From Anthopleura xanthogrammica (Eukaryota > Cnidaria > Anthozoa > Actiniaria > Actiniidae): a stretch of DNA of 64,000 nucleotides. Position 1 is the stretch's first letter. Every line of letters starts with the position of its first letter. The stretch spans positions 7,750,858 through 7,814,857 of the forward strand of contig OZ025214.1 of assembly GCA_964019055.1 (NCBI GenBank). The letters are read 5' to 3'. Under the pieces are notes generated by a model, which saw only the letters and a list, made by a program, of their open reading frames with translations, was not told the origin of the DNA and did not search any database. The position numbers and the translations under genes are program-made. Below, one piece after another: positions 45,370 to 59,016 of this stretch.

Positions 45370-46283
45370 CTTCAGAATTACCTACATCTCGAAATAGGAT
45401 CGTTATGGATAGGCTTTAACATGTGAGCAATTGGAACATGAACTCGACCTCCATGTGACTCTAATAATAGTGTTTCACTGCCAATTCTGCTCACTTGTGC
45501 TCTGTTGTAGCAGAGGAATTTGTTTTGACACTATCAAGTTCCAATGAACAATACGCCGGCCATTAATTCTTGACAGAATGAATGAAAAGAACCGTGTATA
45601 ACATTCCGGGGCTATACGTAGGATCTGGTGAAGAAAACAATTCCTTGCTTTCTCTGGCCCTATCATGTTGGTTAAGTAACAAGTACTTCATTTTTTTTCT
45701 ACGTAGTATCAGTCATTCCTTTTCTTGATTCTCAAGGCATTATGGGTCTCCCAGAGGGCAAAACAAAACAACGATATCGGATAATATAGAGAATTTCATT
45801 TATTTGTCTTGTTTCATGTTGATATTCTTAATTCATCTCTTGTCAAATTGTTTGATGGTGAACTGTTAATGTTTATCGAATTTTGTGTATTACCTACATC
45901 TCGGGAATAGAATTGTTATGGATAGGCTTTAACATGTGAACAATTTTAACATGAACTCGACCTCCATGTGACTCTGATAATAGTGTTTCACTGTCAATTC
46001 TGCTCACTTCTGCTCTGTTGTAGCAGAGAAATTTGACTATAGCAAGTTCCAATGAACTACTCGACAATACGCCGGCCATTAATTCTTGACAGAAGGAATG
46101 AAAAGAACCGTGTATGAAATGCCGCTGGTATATGCAGCACAGTTTATAATTTTTCAAGAAAAAACTCTAAACTTTTCTTTTTTAAAACGTAGTACATATT
46201 TTTTACTTTTATTCATAAATTTTCTGTAAACAGCGCCTTTGGGCTAAACGGAGTTAGGCGCATTACAAATAAGCTTATTATTA

Positions 46284-46321
<38 letters not shown>

Positions 46322-46600
46322 ACATGTAGGATCTGGTAAAGAAAAACAATCCTGGCTTTCTTTGGCCCTATCATGTTGGTTAAGTGACAAGTACTTCATT
46401 TTTTCCTACGTAGTATCAATCATTCCTTTTATTGAATCGCAAGGCATTATGGGTCGCCCAGAGGGCAAAACAAAACAGAGATGTCGGATAATATCACAGG
46501 AAACCCGGCTCCAGTACGTGGGCTTTTTAAATATGTATTTCTTTAATTTATTAACGGGTTCCCTGTGTCTTTAGCTCAATGAAAAGGATCGTACAAATGT
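45370..46600 (-). repeat. Twin conserved upstream modules, unit 2
   Basis: This is the pair described for unit 1: module 1 near 45380-45760 and module 2 near 45890-46470, the latter with its extra segment and an ATT run near 46270-46316. The 87-residue frame on - (SSSSLELAIVKFLCYN; HMLKPIHNNSIPEM) is the longest version. Function not recognised. Confidence 0.6.
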
Positions 46601-47287
46601 CGCGGGTTTCCTGTGGTGTAAAATGATAACACAACGGCCGCGTACGCGTAACCAGATAGACCTCAACGGCCGTAATCATTCTGTAACCGGATAGCGGAAA
46701 ACATTTAAAAAATAGTGTAACGGACTCGTGTTTTGACTGTTACTAAATGAATGCGTTACACTATTTTGAATCTTAATCCGTGCCAAATAAGTACCAAACT
46801 ATTTTCTCTTAGACATTTTTGCTTTGCCTCTATTTTGGACTTCGTGCGCTTTTAAAACAATAGGTGAGATAAAAGATTTTTTCAACATCTTTAGAATTCG
46901 AATAAAATATCTTTGTTCTTTCATTGTTGTTGAACAATAGTTGTAGTCAGGTCTTAATTTCAACATACGTAAGTGTTGTGCATCAGTATGGCCCGACTCG
47001 TTGTTAATTACAACAATGAAATACACGCATTGTTTGTTCGAATTCTAAAGATGTTCAAATTCCGTACAATCTTTGGTTTCACCTATTGTTTTCAAAGCGT
47101 ACGAAGTCGAAAATAGTGATAAGGCAAAAAGGTCTAATTTCAACATACATGCTAGGAAAAATATCGATTTGTATTTTTGGTTGCAGATAATTGTTCAAGA
47201 CGTAAGTACGAATGAAGTACGTATGTTCAGCGGAGGTCGATTGCGTAGATGAAATTACAACCACGTTTACCAAGGTTATAAAATATG

Positions 47288-47293
47288 TTTATT
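47288..47293 (-). terminator. Poly(A) signal AATAAA, VWDE-like copy 3
   Basis: AATAAA on -, 115 bp past the stop codon, conserved with the other copies. Confidence 0.65.
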
Positions 47294-47407
47294 TCGATAA
47301 AAATAAAAAAACGTTGTGTGGGTATAATTACAGAGTGTGCCATAACCTTGCAAAGAATGTAAGTTCCTTGTTGGTCAAATAATCTTCCTCTTTTACCCTT
47401 CAACTTT

Positions 47408-50400
47408 TTAAGAATCTACAACAAAACAATATACTGTATCAGTACCCTGTATCCGTTGTACTTTCCATTATATTCGATCGGTATTTTAGGATAGGCAGAT
47501 CCCTTTATGAAAATCCAAGCACCATGAGACTTTGTGATCTTCGACTTATTTATTGTTAAAGCTCCAATCCGGCTTTGAGTTATAATTTTTAAAAAGAATA
47601 CCTACTAAAGGTAAATGGGATACATTCCCCCTTCTCGGAGATTAAAACAAGGGAAGGGAAGTAACCAAAATTAGTACAAGGTGTATAGTTTGATAATTTA
47701 ATTTCAAAAAGATGTTAGTTATCGATATCCACATTCTTATTCGCTAATTCGTTATTATATTTAACCTATATTAGACCACTCGATAGTGTTTTACTCACTT
47801 CAAATGTATCGTGGAAATGTTCCACACTTTAATGAACGAAATTTAACTAAAAAGCTAACAGCACAATGACATTTACATGATACAACATAACGAAGCAGCA
47901 CCAGCCAACCACCATTTAATAGCCATTATTCAAACCCAAACAGGTTTTTTGCTACAGTTTAAAAAAACATACCCCCACGAAGTGTACTGATTTGAGTGAA
48001 TGAAGATGTCTCCCCTTTCTGGTGCACGTATCCAATCACCCTGAAGTAGTACATGGTGCCTTCCTCTAGGTTACCAATGACACAGGAAGATCCATAGCAC
48101 ACTTTCTTCTTTTTCAACTCATTGCTGTGCTTTCCATAATCAACTTGAACTCTGTTGGATAGAGGTGCATGGCTAGGCTTCTGGAACCTGAGAATAATTA
48201 CTGTCCTACTAAAGGCTTGACCAGATACTTTGATCGGAAGAGAAGGAGCTGTTGATAATCATAATAGCGACCCATTGAAAATTATCCAAAAAATCAAGCA
48301 TGAAAATACAGATACAGTTAGGTTAAGGACGTTTGCGGGCAAAAAGGTTTCCCATGTTTTTTTCTTTAAACTTCACACGGTGAAATAAGACCATCATAGA
48401 AGTTCCATGAGCAAATATAAAACAGGGGTCTGCCTTCTCCTGTAGGAGTGAGATGATATCAAAGTGCAACTTTTTCTTGTCGAAAATCGCTTCCGCGAAA
48501 TACATAGAAGTCGAGCAGTAAAGTCATTTTTTTGTAGAAAAACTAAATGTATTGCTAAACGTTTTTTGAAACAACCCTCTTATAACCTATAGATAAATAT
48601 TATGTGTAAATTTTTATGAATACATACAAATAACTTTTAGTTTTTGACTGGAATTTACAGCCACCTGCACCATTCGGTGACGCTTTGGCTGTAATGTAGA
48701 TTGAAGTTTTCATCCAAATGCGTGTTTTAATTATTATTTTCCAACATTATTTTCTTCAAATTTGGAACATTGACAGCTTATGTAATAATCACCGTTATTA
48801 TTTTCGAGATATAGCCGATCGAAATCGTTTTCGCAATGAGCGTGACGGTGCGTGACGGGATAAGCGCAGAACAAATGCGCACAAACAATGCCCGCGAACG
48901 GCCTTAAGTCGGTATAACTTACTTTTAATAGTTTTACAAGGTTTTCTTTCCCACTCGGGATACTCTCCTTTAAAGGTAAAGGCAGACATCTTCACACAAT
49001 ATTCAGTGTAGGACCTTAGCCCAGTAACCATGGCAACATTCAAATCTCCTTTGTTAGTGGTTAAGGCATTCCATTTGATTTTGGTGTACAGTTGCCTATA
49101 GTAGATTTTGTAGCCTCTGATGGTACTATTATGGTGATCCACGGGAATAGGTGACCATGTGATCCTAATAGTATCATATCTGACGGGAGTGATGTCTCTT
49201 ATGATTGGTGCAGCATTGGGGACTGGGGAGTAAAGATGCAAATATAATGTTCATCAAATACATGAGAAACTGGTTTTAAAATGACATCGTCCTGTATTAT
49301 TCATTTGCTGCTTCATCCTCTCTCCAAGATGACGGAAAAATATATGAAACTTACCTTTTTCCCCAGCTATCGCAAGTGCCTTGTCACACCGGTCTCCACT
49401 GGTTCCATCTAGACATTTACACTGATATACACCAGATCCCCTTGGGTGGTAAGGATGGGGTACACATTGCCCACCATTCAGACACGGACATTGTACTATA
49501 TGCACTCTCATGTCTGTTCTATCATACGCTCCACACTCGTCAGTCACTTTGATGGTAAACTTCTCATTCGATGTGACCTTCCATCTCAGTAGACCAGCAG
49601 GACTAAATGTGTAGCCATTAGCTGTAGAACTGAGTAGAGAGTACGTTACAGGACGGTTATCAGGATCTGTTGCTTTCAGTTGTATTACGAGATCTTCTCC
49701 TTCTAAGGCCTTGTACGTTTGCCTCGAAGTAAACTTTGGTGCTTGATTGTCTATGAGTCATTAAATGGAGTGAAGAACCAGATAAGTTATTGACCAAGAG
49801 ACCCAGCAAATTGTCCATAACACTAACCTTTTCTCTGTGTCCATGAATTCTGGTTATCTCTGGGCAAACACTGCCGACACCAGTCACCTGGGTTTGGCTC
49901 GTAGGCAGCAAAACAGTGGCCCTTGATCAGACAGGAATTTGCCTGCAATTTGACCAGTCATTATCAGTTATGGTAAAGAAATAAGTCTAGTGACTGATCA
50001 AGCAAAAATTAGATAGAGCCTGTGAAAGAAGTTTGTAATAGTGGTGACACATGCGTTATCTTATAACCTAAATAAAAACACCGCCTGTAGTTTGGGCGAA
50101 ATAGTTTACCTTTTCAGACCACATATCATTCTCTAGAGAACAAGATTCTTTGTGATACGTTTGCCAAGTTCTATCCATATTCATGTGTATTTTTAAGGCC
50201 AAATATAAATGGTATTCCAAGAAATGACACCTGGTCTGAGAAAATGGAAAAGCTACTAACACGCACTTACTTTCCGTTCACATTTGCCTGATTTGCTGCA
50301 CGTCATACACTTTGAATCATAAGTTACATGTCGTAATTGTTGAGTACTTGCTCTGAAACCGTCATTAGAAACTGAGATCAAAAGTCCCCCAGCTGGGGTC

Positions 50401-52717
50401 CCCACGCGTTTATGATCGTCAAGTCTAGTCGGTGGATCCGGTAGGTCGCATTTCACACCAAACAGATCAGTCATTTTTCCCTGTGTTGTTACAGGAATTC
50501 CTCGAGGGGACCAGGAACCTGGATATACCTACACAACATTCATATATTAGGCACTATGAAAAACAAAAGTCATTCTATTTCATGGTCTTTCAAATATTAG
50601 TACCTTGAGCTCTTTCACATGACATGTCAGGTTCTTTGAGTTGATGAACTTCTGGCCCAACAGGTTGGTCTTTTTGCATGGACGCTCACGTATATCACAG
50701 AGACCGCCATTGTAGATACTATAATATAAATGATATTTGATAAGTACCAAATAATATTATCGTCACACAAAGAAACTTTCTGGGACTCGTATCATGCAAT
50801 GTCTCCATGAAGGCGATAGAAAACAATGTTAACAGTCATACTTACCCCAACAACTCGGGTACTGCCTGCACTTCCATGGAGCAATCCAATGCAGTAAAGC
50901 CTTTGTCACATATGCAGGTTCTGTTCCTACACCTACCATGTCCACTACAGTCTGCAGGACACAAGTCTTCCACTGCTTGTCTTGGAGGTACCAACTCCCC
51001 GCTTGCAGTATGAGTGTAGAGGGAAAGATTCTTCAATGTGGAATCTTCACATATGTATTTCATGGTGTTAAATGCTAAGACTGCAAATGTCTTGTCTCCA
51101 GTTAACTGAAACAATCCAACAATACGTTTGAAAACCATCCCAGGGAACATTGAACTGGTATACAAATCTGATACCAATACGTCATTGAGTATACAAAGAC
51201 TATGGACTGTATACAGCAAGGCTATAAGTATCTTACATATTTTTGACAGATGCGTTTCAGTCATAAAGAAAAGACGATTATCACTTTCATCATCATCATT
51301 ATCATCATCCTCATCGCAAATATTAATTAAAGAATTACCGTCAAGTCGTTGACACATTGTATCATGGCATTCTTTATGTTTGTGGTCGCGATCTCCCTAC
51401 ACACACCTCCTGCTTTTGATGCCTCGATTTGGCTTCTACAATAAGTGGTTGCTTCATTCTTTGATATGACTTCTCTTGGTGATCTTTTGGTACGTATACG
51501 GTTCATAGCTTGTAGTACATGTGGATCATCCACAATGTAACTACGATCCACGTGATCAATGATGTCATCACTATACCAGGGAGTGGCTACAGACCGTTTC
51601 ATACCGAACTGTGATTGGTCATTGAAATGAGTAGTGAAAACTTCTATCCCAGTAGTGTCGATTCTTGTGAAAATATTGGCGTTGTCATCGCACTTAAAGT
51701 CCTGTTGGTCCTCTTCGCCTTCGACGGCACAATAGCAAGATCTTCCTTGCTCTGGTTCTTCTTCTTGTTCAGGCAGGATATTGAAAAAGCTTTTGCCATC
51801 TGGAATACTGTCATTAATGATGAAAACAAGAATAAAAGGCATAAAATTGGCAGGAAATCGAATATAAAACATTGCCGAAATCATTGACCATATGCATGTT
51901 GATTCCCATAGTAGATTTTGTTGCCTTATAACAATGTTATAATATTGCTGCTGTTAAACCTCCCTGTTGGAAAACGTGCAAGAAGTAAAATAATATCTGA
52001 CAACAGAACTAACATGCATCCTCAAATCGATATCATCATTCACAGAATACTCTCTTTATTACATCTAATTTTATGGTGTGATAGCTAACTGCTTACCGCC
52101 AGCTGCTTGCAAATTCCTTCTCCTCCTCCTTCTCACTCGCATTACGCTTCCCATCACCTCCTTTATCAAAGTCATCTCCTGGGTCACCATTAAAGTTCCC
52201 ACAAAGCCCTGAAACTTTTCCCTTGTCAGTGGCTGGTGCATTAATACGAACGTCTAATGACTTGCCAGAACGCAACACTGAAATCCTGGTACCCGACGAC
52301 AATATGACCTGCCGACCAAAAATGACAACAAGAATTGTCTTCAGTCAATAACTGTTAGTTTTTTTTAATAAGAATATGAATGATACATACCTCCTGCTCC
52401 ATAGTTGCGCCAGCGATTTGCTTAGTGATCTGTATTCCTTTTGATAGACTTCCAGGACTTTTTTTGAAAGTCCTTAGTATTGTAGGTACTGAATCTTGCA
52501 TTTTGTTACACATAGATATCATTATGACATCTTTTCCCTCTCGTATTGCTGCACCGCATACACAAGTCATTTGGTCAACACATAACCAAAGACGTACGTG
52601 AACCTGTGCCCATACAATAAGTAAAAAAATATTGAACCACCTATTGATATCAAGTCACTCAGTGAGATGGTCAGTCAGTCAGTCAGTCAGTCAGTCAGTT
52701 GGTCAGTCAGTCAGTCA

Positions 52718-52768
<51 letters not shown>

Positions 52769-55700
52769 AGTCAGTCGAATGTATATGATCACGGGTATAT
52801 CTATGGTATCTACTTACCTATTGTGCTTACTTTCCTTAGTTACCTAATTAAACCTACCTGGATTTTTTTTCCTTCGTTGCTGTACATAACATAATCACCA
52901 ATTTTGTTGTAGAACAATTTTCTAGAAAATATAAATTGACAAATATTTGAAAATATTTTCAAGAACGTTATTAGACATTGAAAAGAAAAGCTTGCCATGA
53001 AGCTTACCTGTTATCAAATGTGAATAAATTTGGGTCAGTAGTAGTTAGGCACACCTTTGTGTCCGTGTTATCCACTGTAACCTACAAACACACCAATAAA
53101 CACAATTGTGAAGTATTCATCAAGAAAAAAATGGTAATAAAGCTTACTTGCCTCTTGCAGGAAAGCGTATGAAGCGCAGAAAAATCAGGAATCCTTGACT
53201 GAAACCTTATCCACGAGCTATGTTACGAACTCCCCAATTAAACGTTCTAACCCCCCCCCCCCCCCGGGGGGGGGGGGGGTTCTAACCACTGCCTAACTAC
53301 AGGCCGAGAAAAGCCGTTAGTAGGTTTAAATTAATTAAGTTCTGAAGCCGCATAGTTTGAATGCATACTGTCTGTTACTAAATTTAGATTTGATTCGTGA
53401 GTTAGCCATGTCCTAACTTGGACTATAGACCAGAGGTTTCAGAGAATTGATAAAAATATGAATGGTAACTAGGATTGATGAAGAAATTATACCTCTTCAT
53501 GGGCTACTAAAGCTAGCTGGAGAGAGAACCCAGAAATCCCTTGCAAATGCCACAAACCCCCGACCTACTGACCTTCACAGATGGCATTCGATAATTCTCC
53601 AAATCCAACCAACTCGTTCCAGTACCCTGTGGTTTAAAATGAAATGAGTAGCTTTCTCTTTGATCCTGTTGGTTGTCACATATTCCTCGAATAGTTATTG
53701 TTTTGCCATGAGTGATGTCTTGTGTCTTCAGTTCCACGTGGCACTTGTCGACTGCAACTTGTCGTCTTTGTGCTTTGTACTCTTGGGGTATTAACACGGA
53801 CACCAGTATTCTGTCAGCGTCTGGTGTGTCCATGATGGGCGCTATGGGAACAGTTGGTCTTAAGGTAACCGTTATATTCTCTCCTATGTTGCATTCCTTG
53901 ACGATGACATGGCGAGGGAAAACCTGAAAAATCACAAAATTATTTCAGCAGTCGACAGTTTCAGAATGATCTAGGATAGGAATACAAAAAGATATCAAAA
54001 TATCGATCGTCAAAAAGTGGTATTTCTTTGTATTTTCCTGTTAGCATTGCAATGCCGAAAGCTTTAAACGTGCTTATAAAAGTTATTATCTAAATAATTT
54101 ATATTTCTTAGATTTATAGACGCATCAAGAGTTCCGCGCTGCTGCTCAATGCGCATGCTCAGGGGATTAAAAAGTGGGATGATATTTTGTATAATATGCA
54201 ATTTTTCGGTATATTTGATTCAGAATTCGCTTAACGGTACGCGATCTCGAATATTTATCTTGCTTGTCTTCTATGTTTTATCATTTTGAATAAGACAATA
54301 ATCATGCTATACTCGTTATACTCTCTTCATTATACTTTTGGCATAGTAAAAGAAATCTAGAAATATATACGATACCATTGTCTCTAATGTTCGAAAAGCT
54401 AAGAGGGAAAATGTGGAAAAATTCAAACGCTTTCTTGACAAGTAAAGTTAGTCCACTCGGTCAAATTAATTATATTTTTTACCAAATTACTTCAGTAAAA
54501 CATGGCGTCGGTACGTTTGTAGTTTCTCATTACCTGGATTCCAACATAGTATTGATTGCTATCCTTCCCAGTCGCTGTCCATTTGTTGGTCTTCTTTTTT
54601 GCGTTCTTCATAAAAAGTCTACACCAGACCTGCGGTGCATGTGAAAGATAGTGAATACTTGGAATCAAAACACACAGTATAGAACATCCTACACTCTGTC
54701 TTTGAATTTGTTTCCAATAATTAGTTTAGTTCAATACATTACTTTGAATGAATGAATCAATGAATGCAAAGATAAATAGTTAGATAAATGAAGGAATGAA
54801 GGAGGTGATAGATGAACCATTTGCATTATCAGGTCACGTCCCCTCTCCCCTCTTCTCCCCGTAAGCAAGCAGTTGTGTTAAAATAAACACGAAAATAACT
54901 GAAAATAGCACTTTCCTTTGAAGAAAGAGAAAAGGCGTTAAATATAAAAACGAATATTTTAAACGCATGAAACCTTTGAAACCGTGAATTGTAACTATGT
55001 GAATTAATTAATTAATTAATTAATTAATTAATGCAAAAATAGATAGATTGATAGATAAATGAAGGAAGGAAGGAAGGAAGGAAGGAAGGGATAGATAAAC
55101 CATTTGCACTAACAGGTCACATCCCTTCTCCCCTCTCCTCCTCGTAAACAAGCAGTTGTTAGCTGATATTTTACATGGATTAGTTTGGGAAAACCCGCTG
55201 GCTGCCAGCAGGGGCAAATCGACTGACCGTATCTCCCAGTGCAAAGTGGTCAGGCAGCCGAATCGAACTTTCTCTTCGAATACAATCTTGATTATCTGGA
55301 GTACACCAGCTGTCCTTCTTCACAGCAATTTTTGATCTTCTTCCATTATACCATTCCACCAGGTACGAGACGTCTTTCATCTCAGGAAATTTAAACCTGC
55401 ATAGCATTTCTAGCTGTGTGGCAGAGCCATTGCGATATGAGACAACTGGTGTTGGAACAAGGTTGATAGGAAAATCTACAATTAACAGTGAAAAAGTATT
55501 GAATTAAGTGTACAACAAATTGTGGATTGGAATTTTGTGTCTGCAAAGATATGCCAATATAGTTACCATCGCAGTTTTCTTTTCCTTTTGGACAAGGGTC
55601 AGCTGTAGAGACAATTGTCAAGTTTTAAACAGTTATTTATTGATATGATATCGTATAGGCCTTATGCAAAAACGTGCGCGTGGGGTCCTAATTTTCATAA

Positions 55701-58700
55701 ATCTTACTTACTTTTAAATTGGGGAATTATTTATTCATCAAGTGAAAATTCACTAAACCTAATATATTCATGGATTACCTGTAATTTTCTTTCGTTTTTA
55801 AAGTAAAATTTTCAAGAAAAAAAACTAGCCCTGAGGAGGGGTTGGTGGTGGGTTGTGTACGTTTGACAAAAGGCCCGCACACTACGAAGTACGAATTGTA
55901 CTCGAGGTCGCGATCGTACGATTTCCTATACTAATCCAACGATGAACCTCAATCTGAAGAAATATCCATATTACAGGACCTTACAGGAAAAAAATAATAG
56001 CGGAGGCTACAAACAACCATGGCCCTAGAAATCGCATTAAAATAGCACAGGATTCTCCAACGCCATTCTCTTATTCCTTAAAACACACGGACGTTCTACT
56101 TAACGTGCTTGACAAGTTATTTACTGTAATTCTTTTAAATAATGATAATTATTTATTTGGAATCTCGCACACTTGATAAATCGAATATGTTCCAAATAAA
56201 GTTAAAATAAGACTAATGTGAATTATTTTTACGATGTGAACTTATATTGTGATCCCCACCCACACCGCCTTTTCCCCATCTGTTATTAAGTCATGATCTC
56301 CGGAGAATATTTTTACATTAAAATTAACGCTTTAATTAAATAAATGAATAACAACTGTAAGTTTCTCTAATACATTACGTATTGAACAAGATCGTCCACT
56401 TCTTCGCCATCCTGGGCAACAGTAGTAGCTTGTGTAGACCTTCACTCTAGGCCTAGGTCTTCTCCTAGGTTTTCTACATATATGATAATTGTATAGATAG
56501 TATCAAAGTATCACTGAGTTGTTAATTTCATACTATTAATAATTTGCATTTTTATGTGCCATTTAATAATAATTTCTATTTGTAATATTTATAGTTACTA
56601 ACATAGAGTTTGTTACGGAAGTGCGTCATTTGTATACAGGTTTGACTAGTACTAGTTTACCCTTCATATAAGGAAGTGTACGTGTAAGGGTTATCGGCCT
56701 TCAGCTCGTGGTTATGTGATATATTCAGCTCAGGCTACGCTCTCAGTGAAATACATAACCCCTCTCTTCAGGCCGATAACTGGCTTATTTTTACACTGGG
56801 GAGGTTTTCTGAATCCCTTGAAGATTTCAAAGCCGCCCCCGCCTTTGAGATACTTTGGAATTAAGCCAGGGGTTATGCGATATATTCAACCGAAAAAGAA
56901 CAATGAAAACCGAGCTGTTACCTTTGGGCTTGTGAACTGTTTCGTTGTAAGTTGTGAGTAATTATGTGGCGCGACGGATTATTACAAAGGCAGTATTGCA
57001 CAGATATAGGAGCATAATAAACAATTGTTGGATGAGGTTGAACATGATATCGTAAATTATCAAGACCAAGGCCGTTTTATCTGCCGAAGCCGTAGGCTGA
57101 GGCGGATAAAACGGCCGAGGTCTTGGTAATTAGGATATCATGCGAAAACCGAATTCAATAATTGTTTTGTTATACATTTTGTAAACTAAGAATAAAGATT
57201 TAATTCTGCTTTCGAAAAAAATAGCAAACGTATTTCCATTTTCATAATTGTGACCTTTGAACTCGACATGATAAATGTATTATCTGGAAGTAAAACCTCC
57301 AGATAATACATTTATTATGTCGAGCTCACACGATATCAGGGATTGGCTGAGGGCTCTTGGCCAATCAGAAGCGAGATAGTGAGTAAAATGTATAATAACA
57401 ATATATATTCGTTACTTGTGCAACTCTGGCGGCGGCGTTTGATAAAGGAAATTTAAGCCGATACAACGTTTCACTCTGGGATACCATGTTCGAGTTTTGG
57501 TGACCGAACACACGTTCTCTCTGAAACAACAACAACAAAAACGTTATTCAACAACCTTTATTGGATATAAATATCGCAAATACATGATATACAAGAAAAG
57601 AAAAAGTAATATATCCAATAAGACAAAGCACGAACGGGACACGGGTAACCAAAGTTTCGTTTAGATTCAGCCTCTGGGCTCGTAACCAAAAATATGGGGA
57701 ATTAATATCTAAAACTGTTGACGGGATGAGGAACCTATAAATTTCGCCTCGCGTCTCTTTTCGGCTTAAAATAACCGGCCATTTATAAAAAGCCTGGGAT
57801 CAAAAACCTTGGTTTCTATGGAAACGGAGGCTTGGCTACAATAGCTTTTAAAATGGCTGCAAGATTAGCTGTGGTTTACTGAGAAAACGCTCGTAAAAGT
57901 TGGCAGTTTCTCGGTATTTGCGCAAAATCATGGCATACAAGTCACCCCAAAATATTGACTGTTAGATGTTTGTAAATACAATAGCAAGAAAATCCCGATG
58001 TACAATTTTTTTCTATGGACAATGGAGAGTCAAAAGGAGATGATTTACTGCTTACTCTGACATATTACATATATTGAATGGCCATTTTTACCACGAATTC
58101 ACCTGAAAAATATCGCATGATTATTGTGGAGAAGGCAAATGTAAGTAAAGAAACTTTGACTAATAAACTTTTATTTCTCGATGTACAAATTTTTCTTGAG
58201 TCTTGACTGTTTATATTTAACATGAAGTCTGTATGAATCTAAGAACTTTAGCGAGTTTACTGTAAATTTTGCGTGACCGGGAGATTAAAATTCATCAAAG
58301 TCGCCTGGTAACTAGACGCTAATTAGAAAATATCCAGGATATGACCTCGGATAGTGTGCGATGCATTAAACGTTGTCGGTCGGAGACAAAACAGAACTTT
58401 TATCCTTGTATGTTTTCTGGCTAAAATATGAAAATTACATTCCTAATTCAAAGGTCATGCTTCATATTCCAATCTTAAAGCCCGCTAGGTTGTTTGGCTG
58501 TGAATATATAATATTTTGCAGCGCGTTACTCGGTCTCAGATTTCATATTTCAGATCTTCCACCGAAAACGTTTTTTGAAATAGCCATATTCAAGAAGGTG
58601 GACGAATAAGAAAACAATCGTGCGCCAGTCTAAAACTGTACAGGCTCACCCGAGTGGATCCAGATCACTTCCTTGGCTTTCTTTCAAAACCAATAGCACA

Positions 58701-58744
58701 ATGCTGACTCCCAACAACGTTTGCACAATGTTCCAGTGATCCAT
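47408..58744 (-). CDS. VWDE-like secreted multidomain protein, copy 3
   Basis: Exons: 58650-58744, 57416-57520, 56379-56446, 55567-55602, 55228-55475, 54534-54629, 53573-53923, 53008-53081, 52858-52921, 52391-52603, 52097-52308, 51339-51807, 50846-51105, 50604-50718, 50271-50528, 50110-50235, 49828-49942, 49355-49750, 48923-49222, 47973-48248, 47408-47415. About 1294 residues; all phases close. Exon 2 is 12 nt longer than in the other copies and its second half is unrelated in sequence (RCIGLNFLYQTPPPELH). Exon 12 is one codon shorter in an acidic Glu run. The last codons are Asp-Ser-stop rather than Gly-Ser-stop. It looks the most intact of the three, with normal start and exon 4 donor. Its introns lack the large insertions of copy 2, so it is the most compact copy. 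Confidence 0.9.
48327..48903. mobile_element. TTAA-flanked piggyBac-like MITE (copy 3, FN3-FN3 intron)
   Basis: TTAA at 48323-48326 and 48904-48907. Termini GGACGTTTGCGGGCA and TGCCCGCGAACGGCC form the inverted repeat. Copy 1 preserves the single TTAA (GGTTAAGTCGG). 577 bp, no transposase. Confidence 0.88.
52671..52775. repeat. (TCAG)n array, copy 3
   Basis: About 26 tetranucleotide units with one TTGGTCAG and one AAGTCAG variant, in the same intron and position as the octamer arrays of copies 1 and 2. The internal TTGGTCAG suggests how the octamer arose. Confidence 0.95.
53251..53279. repeat. C15-G14 palindromic homopolymer
   Basis: Fifteen C followed directly by fourteen G, in the intron after exon 7 of copy 3. 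GTTCTAAC occurs just before and just after the run. It is either a real hyper-unstable palindrome or a consensus artefact. Confidence 0.85.
55064..55090. repeat. (GGAA)n microsatellite, copy 3
   Basis: GGAA run in the intron between exons 5 and 6, orthologous in position to those of copies 1 and 2. It is preceded by a TTAATTAA run. Confidence 0.9.
57020..57171. mobile_element. Fold-back MITE in intron 2 of copy 3
   Basis: ATCAAGACCAAGGCCGTTTT and AAAACGGCCGAGGTCTTGGT form the inner arms around a GC-rich loop. AACAATTGTTG and CAATAATTGTT are the outer ends. Absent from copies 1 and 2. Confidence 0.75.
57262..57322. repeat. Hairpin of two 24-bp arms
   Basis: TCGACATGATAAATGTATTA and TAATACATTTATTATGTCGA pair around AGTAAAACC. 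Single stem-loop in intron 1 or 2 DNA of copy 3, non-coding. Confidence 0.85.
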
Positions 58745-58822
58745 GTCTACAGAGTAGTGAGATATAAAAATGGTTTATTGTCAATTTTACCGTACGCTTG
58801 TGGTATATTTACTGGCCACCCC

Positions 58823-59016
58823 TTTTACTGCGATTCTCAATATTCTGCGAACTCGGGAGTTGCGAATTTCCCGTTGGAATTTGGTTTTTCGCTGCCGCCA
58901 GTCAAAAATATAAAAGGTACCGACTGATTAGTTTTGATTGAAGGCAGCGAAAAACCAATTGTACAAAAAGCCATTGAAATGTCTGAGTTCGTAGAATATT
59001 GAGAATCGCAGTAAAA
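58823..59016. mobile_element. 194-bp MITE just upstream of copy 3 exon 1
   Basis: TTTTACTGCGATTCTCAATA opens and TATTGAGAATCGCAGTAAAA closes it. It interrupts the TACTGGCCAC...ATCTTGG sequence that is continuous in copies 1 and 2, between the 5' UTR exon and the coding start. Confidence 0.88.

Larger units (their letters stand above)
29086..47215 (-). repeat. Segmental duplication unit 2
   Basis: This unit matches unit 1 along almost its whole length, apart from the insertions listed separately, and ends where unit 3 begins. It contains VWDE-like copy 2 and its own twin upstream modules. Confidence 0.85.
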
